Assembly (NCBI GenBank): GCA_025352665.1
Contig: JANXSM010000143.1
Location: forward strand, 1-64,000
Source: Rhodospirillales bacterium
Lineage (GTDB): Bacteria; Pseudomonadota; Alphaproteobacteria; Acetobacterales; Acetobacteraceae
Direction: 5' to 3'
Length of the DNA stretch: 64,000 nt
Part shown: positions 22,964 through 31,402 of the stretch, piece by piece
Layout: every line of letters begins with the position of its first letter
How positions within the stretch are numbered: the stretch's first letter is position 1
The notes under the pieces: model-generated
Told to the model about the DNA's origin: nothing
The model's input: only the letters and a program-made list of their open reading frames with translations
The model's database searches: none
Program-made: the position numbers and the translations under genes

Positions 22964-23449
22964 TCAGCTCCCGATCAGAATGGGATTGCCGCTCTGGTCT
23001 GTGACAATCAGTCCGGTATCACTGGTCAATGCATTTGGTGGCGGACTTGCCTGCGCTAGAGACTGCACGGGAAGCAGGATAACTCGGCTGACAGTCCGGC
23101 CATCGACAGTACCGATCGTTATCTGCACACTGTAGACTGTGCCGACCTGGCCGCCGTCGAGCCAAACGACTGCGATTGCTCCGTCGGCGCCTGTACTCGT
23201 CACACTGAGGTCCCCCGTAGCATTCGGGGTTATCGAGACATCAAGTGTGGCGATACTGTCGCCACGATTCGAAAGCAACGCTGCCGAAATATCGAATTCA
23301 TAGTCGAGTATGTCTACGGGATCTTTCGCCGGCCAGACTAGCGGGGCCGGCGTTGCCGGGATGCTACCGCGCGGCACGGGAACGAAGCCATCCAGAACGG
23401 CGCGCCGCGCGCCACTGGGCCGCCAGACATGCTGGGCAATAGTGGGCAT
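22964..23449 (-). CDS. Putative fibre-tail adaptor protein
   Basis: The 161-residue product has a mainly beta composition: DPVDILDYEFDISAALLSNRGDSIATLDVSITPN, then VVWLDGGQVGTVYSVQITIGTVDGRTVSRVILLPV, which resembles an Ig/fibronectin-like sandwich. It matches my recollection of phage proteins labelled fibre-tail adaptor. It lies two bases before the spike gene, so the two are probably made together. A structural link between baseplate and spike is the likely role, but is not demonstrated. Confidence 0.6.
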   Translation of the reverse strand: MPTIAQHVWRPSGARRAVLDGFVPVPRGSIPATPAPLVWPAKDPVDILDYEFDISAALLSNRGDSIATLDVSITPNATGDLSVTSTGADGAIAVVWLDGGQVGTVYSVQITIGTVDGRTVSRVILLPVQSLAQASPPPNALTSDTGLIVTDQSGNPILIGS

Positions 23450-23463
23450 TTTGGAGCTCCGTT

Positions 23464-23733
23464 TCAGCTATGGGGCGTCAGTGCCGCGATCTGAGCGGAG
23501 AGTTTGGCGAGCTCTGCCTGGAGTTGGATAAGCGTTGGGATAGCAATGACGACGGTTGCCACTGCAGGCGGCGGCTGAAAGCCGTCGGATACCAAAACAT
23601 ATCCAACCTGAACGGAAGGCTGCGCCGTCACGTCGACCCACTGGAGCGAGGGATAGAACAGGTCAGACGGATCCATCTCGGTCATCAGCAATTCAGCAAC
23701 AACGTTGTTGCTGATTCTGGCGTAGGTTTTCAT
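23464..23733 (-). CDS. Small phage tail-associated protein
   Basis: This 89-residue protein begins MKTYARISNNVVAELLMTEMDPSDLFYPSLQWVDVT and ends with a short helix (LIQLQAELAKLSAQIAALTPHS). The N-terminal half resembles the small proteins, often annotated as fibre assembly or fibre-associated, found next to tail fibres. It lies between two fibre genes with gaps of 14 and 3 bases. A chaperone or fibre-tip role is possible; function is unknown. Confidence 0.6.
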   Translation of the reverse strand: MKTYARISNNVVAELLMTEMDPSDLFYPSLQWVDVTAQPSVQVGYVLVSDGFQPPPAVATVVIAIPTLIQLQAELAKLSAQIAALTPHS

Positions 23734-23736
23734 AAC

Positions 23737-24996
23737 TTAAAACTCCACGATCATAATGCCGCTTCCGCCGGCGCCGCCGGGAGCTCCGACCCCAGATCCG
23801 GTGGTGCTGTTTGAGCCGCCGCCGCCGCCGCCGCCGCCGTAGCCAGGCGCGCTGATCCCGGTGACATAGCCAGTGGTGCCCCGACCGTTGCCCGGCCCGC
23901 CACCGTCACCACCGCGCGCCGCCGGAATAATGCTGTCGGTGCCGATCGCGCCTGCCAAGTTGACGTCGCCGCCAACCCCACTACCGCCGGCACCGCCAGC
24001 GGCGGTTGTTGAGCCCGCCCCCCCTCCGCCGCCTTGACCGCCTGTGGCTGAGACGTAAACACCGAAGCTTGAGGTACTGCCGGCACCACCGTTGCCGGTG
24101 TTCCCGCCGGTAAGAGCGGCACCACCAACGCCCACCGTAACGGGAACAACGCTGCCCGGGACGATACCGGATAGAATGCGGATCGCCTGACCCGCCGCTC
24201 CGCCGCCGCCGCTTGGAATGCTCGCATGCGTTCCCCCCGCGCCACCGCCACCGATAACGGTTAACCGCAGCCGGCTAACGCCCTGTGGGACAACGAAATA
24301 TCCGGAGGCAGTGAATGTCTGAATCTGTGAGAATCCAGGGCGTAACTGGGGAAGCTTGAACGGAATGATAGGCGCTTGCGGGCACGGAGTGATGCTGCTC
24401 GCAGTGATCTGTGTCTGCCCGTAGTTGACGGTGACGACAGCAAGACCGGACCAGCCGGAGTCTACGGTCGGCGTTGGCTGAGTACCGACAATGGCTGGCG
24501 ACCCCGCCTTTAGCTGCAATTGCACACGCTGAGTTCGTTGCGTCGCCTGAGCAACACCAGTGTTGTTCGGGCCGAGGTACGGTTGCACTGGGTTTGCTGC
24601 ATTGTAGTAAGGCAAGACGACTGGGTTCGCGTCCGCCTCCTGAAACGCGGCCTCGATGAGATAGTTGATTGCTTGGCCACTGGTCGTCGGTGCGGCGAGT
24701 GTGAGGGTCGCGCCTGTGAGATTGACACCCATCTTGACCAGGCCATCGGACGTATCGGCAGAGAGCGAGCCGTATGCGTTCTGGTCCACGGTTGTGAACT
24801 GGGTGATGCTCCCTGGTGCCACTACCACTGCCATGCTGGCCGGAACCGACGGAGTGACGGTGAGGCCATCCACGACCTGCGGCATACCAAGCGTGGCAGA
24901 AAGCAAGGCACCGAGCGCGACCATGGCGTTGCGGTTGGTTGCCAGCAAATCGGTATCAAGGGGAATGCTGCCGGGATAGACGATGGAGCGATCCAT
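23737..24996 (-). CDS. Tail fibre protein with glycine-rich C-terminal domain
   Basis: The 419-residue protein has an N-terminal region (MDRSIVYPGSIPLDTDLLATNRNAMVALGALLSATLG) of a type common in phages of this group. A beta-rich middle region (to about residue 250) follows. From about residue 265 the sequence is dominated by glycine blocks (VIGGGGAGGTHAS, GGQGGGGGAGST, GYGGGGGGGGSN) and it closes GGSGIMIVEF. Glycine-rich tips of this style occur in phage adhesins, where they can form packed polyglycine helices. The open frame extends upstream to 25287, but that part overlaps the next gene and has no phage-like sequence, so the ATG at 24996 is used. Confidence 0.72.
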   Translation of the reverse strand: MDRSIVYPGSIPLDTDLLATNRNAMVALGALLSATLGMPQVVDGLTVTPSVPASMAVVVAPGSITQFTTVDQNAYGSLSADTSDGLVKMGVNLTGATLTLAAPTTSGQAINYLIEAAFQEADANPVVLPYYNAANPVQPYLGPNNTGVAQATQRTQRVQLQLKAGSPAIVGTQPTPTVDSGWSGLAVVTVNYGQTQITASSITPCPQAPIIPFKLPQLRPGFSQIQTFTASGYFVVPQGVSRLRLTVIGGGGAGGTHASIPSGGGGAAGQAIRILSGIVPGSVVPVTVGVGGAALTGGNTGNGGAGSTSSFGVYVSATGGQGGGGGAGSTTAAGGAGGSGVGGDVNLAGAIGTDSIIPAARGGDGGGPGNGRGTTGYVTGISAPGYGGGGGGGGSNSTTGSGVGAPGGAGGSGIMIVEF

Positions 24997-25019
24997 GTTC
25001 GGGCCTCGGGCTTTTGGGT

Positions 25020-25673
25020 TCAGTTTGAAATTCGGGTCCAGGCGATCGCGGCGGTTGGCATAACCCCCGCGATGGTCGCCATGATCTCCTGGTCGGTAAT
25101 CTGGCCGGTTAACATGGCGAGTGAGGCGTATTGAATAGCGCCGTTGCCGTAGCCGGCCGGACCGCCGTAGCCGGCTATGCTGGCGATGCCGCCGCCCTGA
25201 GCGCGATAGGCGGTAACGAAGCACTGGAACGGTAGCATCAGGCTGCCCCAACCACCGGCCACGCCGTACCCCAATTGGCCGTTCCAAGCACCGGTATCTG
25301 CAGGCCGGGCTGGTTCGAGAACGATTGGGATTCGCCCGGTCAAATCGGTGAGTACCGCGACTAAAGCAGCACGTGTTCCGCGTTCACGGAGAAGTTCACG
25401 GCTGATACGGGACCGGTATCTCGCGTCCGGCTCCTCCACACGGCGGGGCAACCGGTCGGCCAGAAAGTCCATTGCAATTTGGTCAAGGAAGCTGTCGGTG
25501 GCCGTTGCGAGTCTGGTCTGAAGCCTCGTGTAAATCAGCAACTGATAGAGCCACGACCAACCCCACGCGATGCCGGAGAGCATGCCGTTTAGGATTGGTG
25601 AGGTATCGGCGAACCAACGCGATGGCAGGGTCGATTTCAGCCGCGCCAGCATATCATTCTGATCGCCAGTCAT
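25020..25673 (-). CDS. Tail/baseplate protein, gp48 / tail protein I type
   Basis: The 217-residue product follows baseplate J, the place of P2 gpI or Mu gp48. It contains DMLARLKSTLPSRWFADTSPILNGMLSGIAWGWSWLYQLL and YTRLQTRLATATDSFLDQIAMDFLADRLPRR, which is typical of this baseplate wedge group. A Gly/Tyr-rich segment (GYGGPAGYGNGAIQYASL) lies near the C-terminus. Its start is one base past the stop of baseplate J. It is probably a wedge component that attaches the fibres encoded next. Confidence 0.75.
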   Translation of the reverse strand: MTGDQNDMLARLKSTLPSRWFADTSPILNGMLSGIAWGWSWLYQLLIYTRLQTRLATATDSFLDQIAMDFLADRLPRRVEEPDARYRSRISRELLRERGTRAALVAVLTDLTGRIPIVLEPARPADTGAWNGQLGYGVAGGWGSLMLPFQCFVTAYRAQGGGIASIAGYGGPAGYGNGAIQYASLAMLTGQITDQEIMATIAGVMPTAAIAWTRISN

Positions 25674-25674
25674 C

Positions 25675-26799
25675 TCAATTAACCTGAACCAGGCCGGCCT
25701 TGATGAGACCCGAGCTCGCCGGAATTAGATCCGCTGTTCCGCCGTTCAGCAGAACCGCCGTGACATTGATTACATTGGGGTCAGTTGCATAGGCGATCTG
25801 CGCCAAGCGGGTGACGGGAAGTGCTGCGCCGATCGCAAGCTGATTGATGGCCGCTGCGATACTTTGGACGACACTGGCAGCGGTTGCATTGTGGAAGGCT
25901 GCATTCGCGGTCGTTATTGCCATCGACACGTTCGCCGCAACCAAGCTTGGTGGCTGCACCGAGTACAGACTGCCGACCGGTCGCATCTGCTCGATGGCTG
26001 ACGCCACACTCGTCAGCAAACTTGCCGATGGTGCTCCAGATCCATCGTCGATGGTGACGACGAAGCTGCCAATCCGAACAGACCCATCAGGCGCGATATT
26101 CTCCTGAAGCGTGTAGCGCAGCCCCTGGCGAACCGAAAGAATAGCGAACCCGATCGCGAGCGGGGTTGCGCGCGCTCGACTGGCTAGGTAGCTCGAAAAG
26201 CGGTTTCGAAGGGCTGTGTCGCTCTCCGCGCCCTGGCCGCCGGACAGAGACGTGCCGTTGGTCACGCTGTCGACACCGGGTATCGCCGTGGCGAGCAGCG
26301 TTATGGACCCGGGCTGCACATTTCCAGCTGTGCCTGACCCGCTGGCGGTGATCGGCAAGATGGCACTCGCGACGCCGGCCCCGAGCGTGTAGCTCGCCAA
26401 CGCTGCATTCCAGTCGGGATTGGTGGGGTCTGCATTGACGATGAAGCTTTGGCTTCCATCAGAGGTGCGGACAGAGATTCCAGCAGGGATCAGGGCTGCC
26501 TGCGAAGGTGTGAAGCGGCTGAAGGTGGCCTGTCCCGTTGCCGAGGAGGCGGGCAGACGGGTGAGCGAGAAATCCGCCGTCCAGCTATCCAGATCTGCGT
26601 CATTGCTGGTGGCCGCGCGAGTGGTTGCCAGCACCTGGAGGATCAGCCACTGCATCCATAAGGCAATTGCCGCGTTGGCCTCGAGGACTGCCCGCAGCGT
26701 GCTTCCAACCGTAAGGTCCAGCAATTGCCGTGCGGAGCCCTGGACCGCCGCTGCGGCGTTGCTGACCAGTGTATTGAAGCTTTGAAGTTGGAGTTGCAT
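25675..26799 (-). CDS. Baseplate assembly protein J-like
   Basis: This 374-residue protein forms part of the baseplate wedge of contractile tails. It has the J-family features: an N-terminal helical region (LLDLTVGSTLRAVLEANAAIALWMQWLILQVLATTRAATSNDADLDSWTADFSLTRLPAS), then beta-rich ATFSRF...IPAGISVRTSDG and a C-terminal VTIDDGSGAPS region. It ends one base before the preceding W gene frame begins and is part of the W-J-I baseplate block. Confidence 0.85.
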   Translation of the reverse strand: MQLQLQSFNTLVSNAAAAVQGSARQLLDLTVGSTLRAVLEANAAIALWMQWLILQVLATTRAATSNDADLDSWTADFSLTRLPASSATGQATFSRFTPSQAALIPAGISVRTSDGSQSFIVNADPTNPDWNAALASYTLGAGVASAILPITASGSGTAGNVQPGSITLLATAIPGVDSVTNGTSLSGGQGAESDTALRNRFSSYLASRARATPLAIGFAILSVRQGLRYTLQENIAPDGSVRIGSFVVTIDDGSGAPSASLLTSVASAIEQMRPVGSLYSVQPPSLVAANVSMAITTANAAFHNATAASVVQSIAAAINQLAIGAALPVTRLAQIAYATDPNVINVTAVLLNGGTADLIPASSGLIKAGLVQVN

Positions 26800-27171
26800 T
26801 TACGATGTTCCCGCCGAGAAGGAGAGGAGCTGGGTCTGGCCTGTTGCGGTATCGGCGTAACGGATGTGCACGTAGACCGTGCCGGCATGATCGAACGACA
26901 CGTCGATAATCGGCTCGGGGCTGCGGGCCACGGCAGCCTCCTTGAAGATCTGGCTCCGGACCGTCGCTCTGATCCGGGAGATTTCGGCTGGCTGCCCGAT
27001 GAATTGCGCAAGGCCTGCCCCGAAATCGGGCTGCCAGATATAATCACCAGGGTTGGTGAGCAGTCGCCTCAGGACGCGCTGCTGCCCAAGGATTGCGTCG
27101 GTTGCGATTGCAATGTCGCCGGTCGGTGAAGGCGCGAGATCGGAGCCGAAGCTGTGGAAGATATCGGCCAT
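26800..27171 (-). CDS. Baseplate protein W (gp25-like lysozyme-fold)
   Basis: At 123 residues this matches the GPW/gp25 family, the conserved wedge core protein of contractile injection machines. Recognisable parts are MADIFHSFGSDLAPSPTGDIAIATDAILGQQRVLRRLLTNPGDYIWQPDFGAGLAQFIGQP and the EISRIRATVRSQIF helix. It is directly adjacent to baseplate J. Catalytic lysozyme residues are not expected in this family. Confidence 0.88.
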   Translation of the reverse strand: MADIFHSFGSDLAPSPTGDIAIATDAILGQQRVLRRLLTNPGDYIWQPDFGAGLAQFIGQPAEISRIRATVRSQIFKEAAVARSPEPIIDVSFDHAGTVYVHIRYADTATGQTQLLSFSAGTS

Positions 27172-27179
27172 GATATGTC

Positions 27180-27785
27180 CTAATCGGGCTGGTCGGTGCC
27201 GCCGGTGACGCCGCCCTGGGGATCGTGGTGGATGTGGCCGTTGTAGTGACTGCGCAGGCTGGAGAGAGCGCCGTGGCCGTCCAGAACTTCGCCTGTTGCC
27301 CGGACGTCACCGGCGATGGTGACATTGCCGGGAAGGGAGGCGCTGCCCGTCGTGGTGATGTCGCCGGCCACTTCCAAATTACCGATGATGAAAGTGTTGC
27401 CGAGGATACGGATTGTGCCGTCATTCATCAGCTTGAGGTAGCTGCCAGACTGGTGAGTGATCCAGAGTTCACCAACGGGAGCGCTCGGTGTTCTCGCAGT
27501 GTCCGACCAGGCGCGGCCGACGACGACGCCATGCTCGGCGTCGCCTTCCTGCGGAAGGACGAAGACCTGGTCGCCAGGACTCGGAGGACACGAGAGCCCC
27601 CAACCTTCGCCGACCCATGGGCTTAGGATCGGAAGCCATCCCGTCAGGACGCCTTCAGGCTGAAGCATAACCCGCACTGCAGGGCGGTTTGGGTCAACGC
27701 TGCTGACAATGCCAAAGCGGGGTTGACCCGCGGCGCGATCCATTGCGCCCGATTGCGCCTTCAAGGCGTTCAAAAACCGCTCCAT
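27180..27785 (-). CDS. Baseplate assembly protein V (tail spike/puncturing device)
   Basis: The 201-residue protein has an N-terminal OB-fold-like part (RFGIVSSVDPNRPAVRVMLQPEGVLTGWLPIL) and GDQVFVLPQEGDAEHGVVVGRAWSDT, followed by repeated beta-strands (GNLEVAGDITTTGSASLPGNVTIAGDVRATG). It ends in a His-rich tip HYNGHIHHDPQGGVTGGTDQPD. This is the gpV/gp45-type spike that pierces the outer membrane; the HxH near the tip fits metal-binding apices of such spikes. The ATG at 27785 overlaps the end of the late control D gene by 16 bases. Confidence 0.85.
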   Translation of the reverse strand: MERFLNALKAQSGAMDRAAGQPRFGIVSSVDPNRPAVRVMLQPEGVLTGWLPILSPWVGEGWGLSCPPSPGDQVFVLPQEGDAEHGVVVGRAWSDTARTPSAPVGELWITHQSGSYLKLMNDGTIRILGNTFIIGNLEVAGDITTTGSASLPGNVTIAGDVRATGEVLDGHGALSSLRSHYNGHIHHDPQGGVTGGTDQPD

Positions 27786-28900
27786 GGGGAACCTCCCGTA
27801 CCGGTGCCGATCGGATCGGCCGGTGAAGTGGCCTGGCTGGTGGCTGACTCGTTGCGCGCTCGCAGGCTTTGGGTAAATCCTCGCTCCACACTGATACGAC
27901 GGATAATTTCGTCGATCCAATAGACCTGGTCGAAATCCGTGGCGGTGCTTTCCAAAACGATCTGCTGTCGTGGGGCGAGGTAAAGTTCGCCGGGCATTTC
28001 GACATGAATCACACGCTCGTGGCGGCTTAGCTCGGCAAGTCGTGTTTGCGCGATCTTCAACGCGGCGTCCGGTGTGAGATTCGGAATGACGTAGACATAG
28101 CGATGAGACTTCGAATTCGAAGTTCCCTTTGCGGATCCGCGGCTCGCATGAGCGGTCTGTGAGAAGGCATGCGCCTGGCGGCTGTTCCAGCTCTTGACGA
28201 TGACTTCGATATCGCGGGCCAGGGTGAGCGACCGTTCGAGGTGAAGTGAAAGCACGTTGGCCAAGCCCGCCTGGGTGGCGACAGGGCGTAAGGCGTTTGT
28301 GCCGCCCACGCTGCTCGGCTGCGTTCGAAAATGCAGGGTCGTTCCGCTGACCCAGACGTCGAAGCCCTCATGCCCAGCCAGAGTAACCAACAGGTCCCAT
28401 TCTGTAATCGCACGGCCGAAGCTATCGAGAGTGATGCGATCGTGCTCAAGCTGCCAGTAGGCGCCCACAGGAGTGAAGGTGGACGTAATGTCCTTCGACA
28501 ATCCGTGACGATCGGCCAGGAGCTCGGCGATTTCGCTACTGGTACGGTTCGCAAAGGTTTCCTGCGTCCGTGTCTCCACCAGACCTGCGGTCAGGTCTCT
28601 ACCTTCGAGAATCAGGAGTCGCGAACGTGGATCAAGCTGTAGCTGGTCCACTTGGCCCTGTATGAGGCTGGTCCAGTCAGTCTCGTCGAGAGCGACCTGG
28701 ATATCGATTAGAGCTTCGGTGGTGGATGCCCACGTCGACAGTTCCGGAATGGTGAGATGGGCGCTGACCCGGAAACGATCTGCCGCGTAGTGATTGTTGC
28801 TTGTTACATCCGCGGACAGAGCGGCGGCTAGAGGTTGCCCGTCAGCCAGCACGCGTAACCTGGGGCGACGGAGCTGGAGATCATTGCGTGGCAATGCCAC
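27770..28900 (-). CDS. Phage late control D / baseplate hub protein
   Basis: The 376-residue protein corresponds to P2 gpD and Mu gp44, the trimeric hub that joins tube and spike. Hub features are LRVLADGQPLAAALSADVTSNNHYAADRFRVSAHLTIP, then RSRLLILEGRDLTAGLVETRTQETFANRTSSEIAELLADRHGL and HVEMPGELYLAPRQQIVLESTATDFDQVYWIDEIIRRIS. It overlaps tail X at its start and the V gene at its end, consistent with coupled translation of the central spike complex. Confidence 0.82.
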   Translation of the reverse strand: MALPRNDLQLRRPRLRVLADGQPLAAALSADVTSNNHYAADRFRVSAHLTIPELSTWASTTEALIDIQVALDETDWTSLIQGQVDQLQLDPRSRLLILEGRDLTAGLVETRTQETFANRTSSEIAELLADRHGLSKDITSTFTPVGAYWQLEHDRITLDSFGRAITEWDLLVTLAGHEGFDVWVSGTTLHFRTQPSSVGGTNALRPVATQAGLANVLSLHLERSLTLARDIEVIVKSWNSRQAHAFSQTAHASRGSAKGTSNSKSHRYVYVIPNLTPDAALKIAQTRLAELSRHERVIHVEMPGELYLAPRQQIVLESTATDFDQVYWIDEIIRRISVERGFTQSLRARNESATSQATSPADPIGTGTGGSPWSGF

Positions 28901-29066
28901 CTCCCGCGTTGGGATCGCGGTCTGGCAGTGTCAAGCTGACGACACCGCGCAACTGCGGATCCGAAATGTCATTAAGCTGGGCAATGCGGATCCATTGGGT
29001 GGCATCGCCCAGCTCTCTTGCGGCGATGTGGAACAGGGTGCCGCTCGCCGTGATCAATGTGCGCAT
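28881..29066 (-). CDS. Tail protein X-like (LysM-type) small protein
   Basis: At 61 residues this matches the short LysM-like tail X proteins: TASGTLFHIAARELGDATQWIRIAQLNDISDPQLRGVVSLTLPDRD. In contractile-tail phages it lies before the hub gene and probably helps assemble the hub or binds the cell wall. The 3' end overlaps the hub gene start by 20 bases. Confidence 0.8.
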   Translation of the reverse strand: MRTLITASGTLFHIAARELGDATQWIRIAQLNDISDPQLRGVVSLTLPDRDPNAGGGIATQ

Positions 29067-29078
29067 GGTGTGTGCCTC

Positions 29079-29777
29079 TCAGCTGCTGGCATTCGTTAGG
29101 TTGACGCCGGCGCGTTGGAGATATCCGCGCGTGGCGGCGCGCTGAGCCGATTGGCCCGCGAGGCTGGTGGCCTGGCTCAGGCTAGATGCATTCGTCAGCT
29201 GGGAACCCGCATCCGCGAGTTCGACATCGTTCGTGGTTGACGCCAAGGAGATCTGACGCTGCGTTGTGCTGTATGCTGCCGTTCCTCGGGTCGTTGCACC
29301 AGCAAGTGCGAGAGCCATCGTAGGTCCTGTCAGATCTAGCCCTGTGTCGAAGCCGGCGGCGGCAGTGAGGTCGGCGAGCACGCTGGCTCCGGTCGATATG
29401 GCGGATCGCACGACCGCCTCGGCCTCGTCGCGCAGGACTGTGCAGGCGATGCGGTAGGGGATCCAGTTGGGGCGCCGGTAGTCAGCCTCGAACCGTGAAA
29501 CGACGACGCTGTAAAAATAACTATCCCATGTGAGCGGCCAGAGCGCGCCTTCGCCCCGCATAAGATCGACCGCACGGGCGCGCAGACCGGCGTCGCTGCC
29601 GCTGAAGACGCCCGTCCAACCTATTTCGGCATCATCGCGCCCCATCGCATCGATGACGCGACCTCCACCAGGCAGGCGGTGGATCGTAAGCGCGTGGGTA
29701 CCGCCCCAACTTATCGATGCCGGAAGCTCAAAATCTTGGAAGAGAACCGGTCCCAGCAGGAGGTAGGAATAAGCCAT
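29079..29777 (-). CDS. Tail/baseplate protein of the Mu gp43 'DNA circularisation' type
   Basis: The 232-residue protein occupies the slot between tape measure and tail X, where Mu gene 43-like proteins (historically named DNA circularisation N-terminal) lie. Supporting sequence is LLGPVLFQDFELPASISWGGTHALTIHRLPGGGRVIDAMGRDDAEIGWTGVFSG followed by RARAVDLMRGEGALWPLTWDSYFYSVVVSRFEADYRRPNWIPYRI. The C-terminal third is Ala/Ser/Thr-rich. It is more likely a structural tail protein than a DNA enzyme. Confidence 0.68.
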   Translation of the reverse strand: MAYSYLLLGPVLFQDFELPASISWGGTHALTIHRLPGGGRVIDAMGRDDAEIGWTGVFSGSDAGLRARAVDLMRGEGALWPLTWDSYFYSVVVSRFEADYRRPNWIPYRIACTVLRDEAEAVVRSAISTGASVLADLTAAAGFDTGLDLTGPTMALALAGATTRGTAAYSTTQRQISLASTTNDVELADAGSQLTNASSLSQATSLAGQSAQRAATRGYLQRAGVNLTNASS

Positions 29778-29780
29778 CGT

Positions 29781-31040
29781 TCAGCCTCCTTGCTGGGTTC
29801 CTGGCCATGCGATGCCCATTCGGGGGTCAAAGCCTGTGGTGCCGGATGGCGGCCGGCTCGCCTCGCGCGTTAGATGTCGGGCCATCCAGGTGCCGAGTTG
29901 CGTGCCATCGAGATATACATCGCCGCTTGTGGGCCCATTGGCCGTTTGCGGCGTTTGTGGCGCGACGGAGGGCAGCGTGGCCGGGGGGGCCGCGGGTTGC
30001 GATGGAGTCTTGGGCGTGGCCGCATCAGCGTTGGCCTGTGGCGCTGCTGAGACTGGCATGGTGGCGGGCAGTTGTGATGGTGATGGTCGGTCCCGTTCGT
30101 CCCGTGTGGGCGCGGAAACAGATGCCGCAGGGGAAGGTCGATGGCTGGACCGAGATTGCGCTTCGTTGCGTGAGCCGGCACCCGGTGCTGCAGGCACAGT
30201 CGAGACCACAGGTAGTGAGACCGGCCGGGCTTTGGTCGGTTCCCCGCCGGGAACCTTAGCGGGCGGGGGCGCCACCTGCGCAGGCGGTGGAGAGGTTATC
30301 CGGATGATCGGGGCTTGCTGCGATTGTGGAGGCGGCGAAGGACCCTTCGCATGAACCGGTTGGAAGGCCTGCGTTGGCGGTTCACCGCGGTCAGCAGGGG
30401 CTGCCGCCGGAGAGGGCTGCGACCAGGTGGAGATGTGAATCGGTGAGACCGTTGCAGCACGTTGTGTGGGCGTGGGAGGCGCCGGAGCCTGCGGCGCTGG
30501 AGAGAGCCTGTTAGGGGGGATGACTGGTGCCGCCACGGCAGCCGAAGGCCGCGCTCCCGGGTGGGCCGGAGAGGCGACAGCAGGAGCAACGACGTTGACA
30601 GAGACAAGCGGCTGCGGCGTTGGTGCGGCAGGGGGCGTGGGCGGTGGGGGCGAAGGAGCCGGTGCCAGGATTTGCGATACTGGGCTCCGCGGCGGCTCGG
30701 GTTTCGCGGCTGTGGGAGGCGCGGCGGGCGGGATCGCTGGGGACACGGGCGGAACCGTTTCGGCGCGCCGCGCCAAAGACTGGTTGTCACCGGCCAGAGG
30801 AGGATCAAGCAGCGCTGGCGCCGATTGACTGGGGCGCGACGGAATCTGGTTCAATCGCTTGAGATCGCCCAGCGCAGCCGCAGAGGCGGTTGCGGAAACT
30901 TCAGCCAGCCGCTGCAGGGCGGTAACGGAGCTCGCAATTTGGCCATCTAGGCTCGAAAGATCTTGCCTGATGGTGGCAACGCCGGCGCTGACGCCGTTCT
31001 CTAGCGCAAGGCGGATGCCGATGACGTAGGCGTCTTCCAT
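29781..31040 (-). CDS. Proline-rich protein in the tape-measure slot
   Basis: The gene sits where the tape-measure protein is expected, but encodes only about 419 residues. The N-terminus (MEDAYVIGIRLALENGVSAGVATIRQDLSSLDGQIASSVTALQRLAEVS) is helical and tape-measure-like. Residues about 75-350 are extremely Pro/Ala-rich (for example PVSPAIPPAAPPTAAKPEPP). The C-terminus is ordered again (TSGDVYLDGTQLGTWMARHLTREASRPPSG). No membrane helices are seen. Two adjacent ATGs exist; the inner one has the better-spaced AGGAG and gives a TGATG overlap like its neighbours. A length rule of about 1.5 angstrom per residue would imply a tail of roughly 60 nm, if it is a true tape measure. Confidence 0.6.
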   Translation of the reverse strand: MEDAYVIGIRLALENGVSAGVATIRQDLSSLDGQIASSVTALQRLAEVSATASAAALGDLKRLNQIPSRPSQSAPALLDPPLAGDNQSLARRAETVPPVSPAIPPAAPPTAAKPEPPRSPVSQILAPAPSPPPPTPPAAPTPQPLVSVNVVAPAVASPAHPGARPSAAVAAPVIPPNRLSPAPQAPAPPTPTQRAATVSPIHISTWSQPSPAAAPADRGEPPTQAFQPVHAKGPSPPPQSQQAPIIRITSPPPAQVAPPPAKVPGGEPTKARPVSLPVVSTVPAAPGAGSRNEAQSRSSHRPSPAASVSAPTRDERDRPSPSQLPATMPVSAAPQANADAATPKTPSQPAAPPATLPSVAPQTPQTANGPTSGDVYLDGTQLGTWMARHLTREASRPPSGTTGFDPRMGIAWPGTQQGG

Positions 31041-31402
31041 CATGCACTCCTGATCGCCTGGGTGATTGTTATCGCGATAGCCGCAGCGATCGCCTCGCCC
31101 TGCTCCGCTGCGATTGGACCGAAGGTGGGCCGCGGAGGCACGGTGGGGGTACCGTGCTCCTGATAGAGAGCGACATCCGATGCGCTGCCGATCACGACGT
31201 CCTCGCCATCAGCTAAGCAGCCAATGCTGTCGTGCAGGGCGCCAGTCTGCCGCCAAGGATGATCATGCGAACCGCCGGGACCGGTCGACAGAGCGACGCG
31301 CACCTGTTCAGCGAGCTTGTCCCCCTGTTGCTGCAGGCTTGCCCGAGCGATCGTGTCGATGTCGAGAGCGGCCAGGCGAGCGACAAGGTCTGACAGGATC
31401 AT
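31040..31402 (-). CDS. HK97 gp10-like tail completion/connector protein
   Basis: The 120-residue product fits small head-tail or tail-terminator proteins: SLQQQGDKLAEQVRVALSTGPGGSHDHPWRQTGALHDSIGCLADGEDVVIGSASDVALYQEHGTPTVPPRPTFGPIAAE. The GPGGxHxxPWRQTGALxxS and YQEHGT..PPRPTF motifs recur in this group. Such genes usually lie before the sheath; here it lies after the tail chaperone. The ATG is preceded by GGAAGGAG and overlaps the stop of the frameshifted chaperone product by four bases. Confidence 0.68.
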   Translation of the reverse strand: MILSDLVARLAALDIDTIARASLQQQGDKLAEQVRVALSTGPGGSHDHPWRQTGALHDSIGCLADGEDVVIGSASDVALYQEHGTPTVPPRPTFGPIAAEQGEAIAAAIAITITQAIRSA

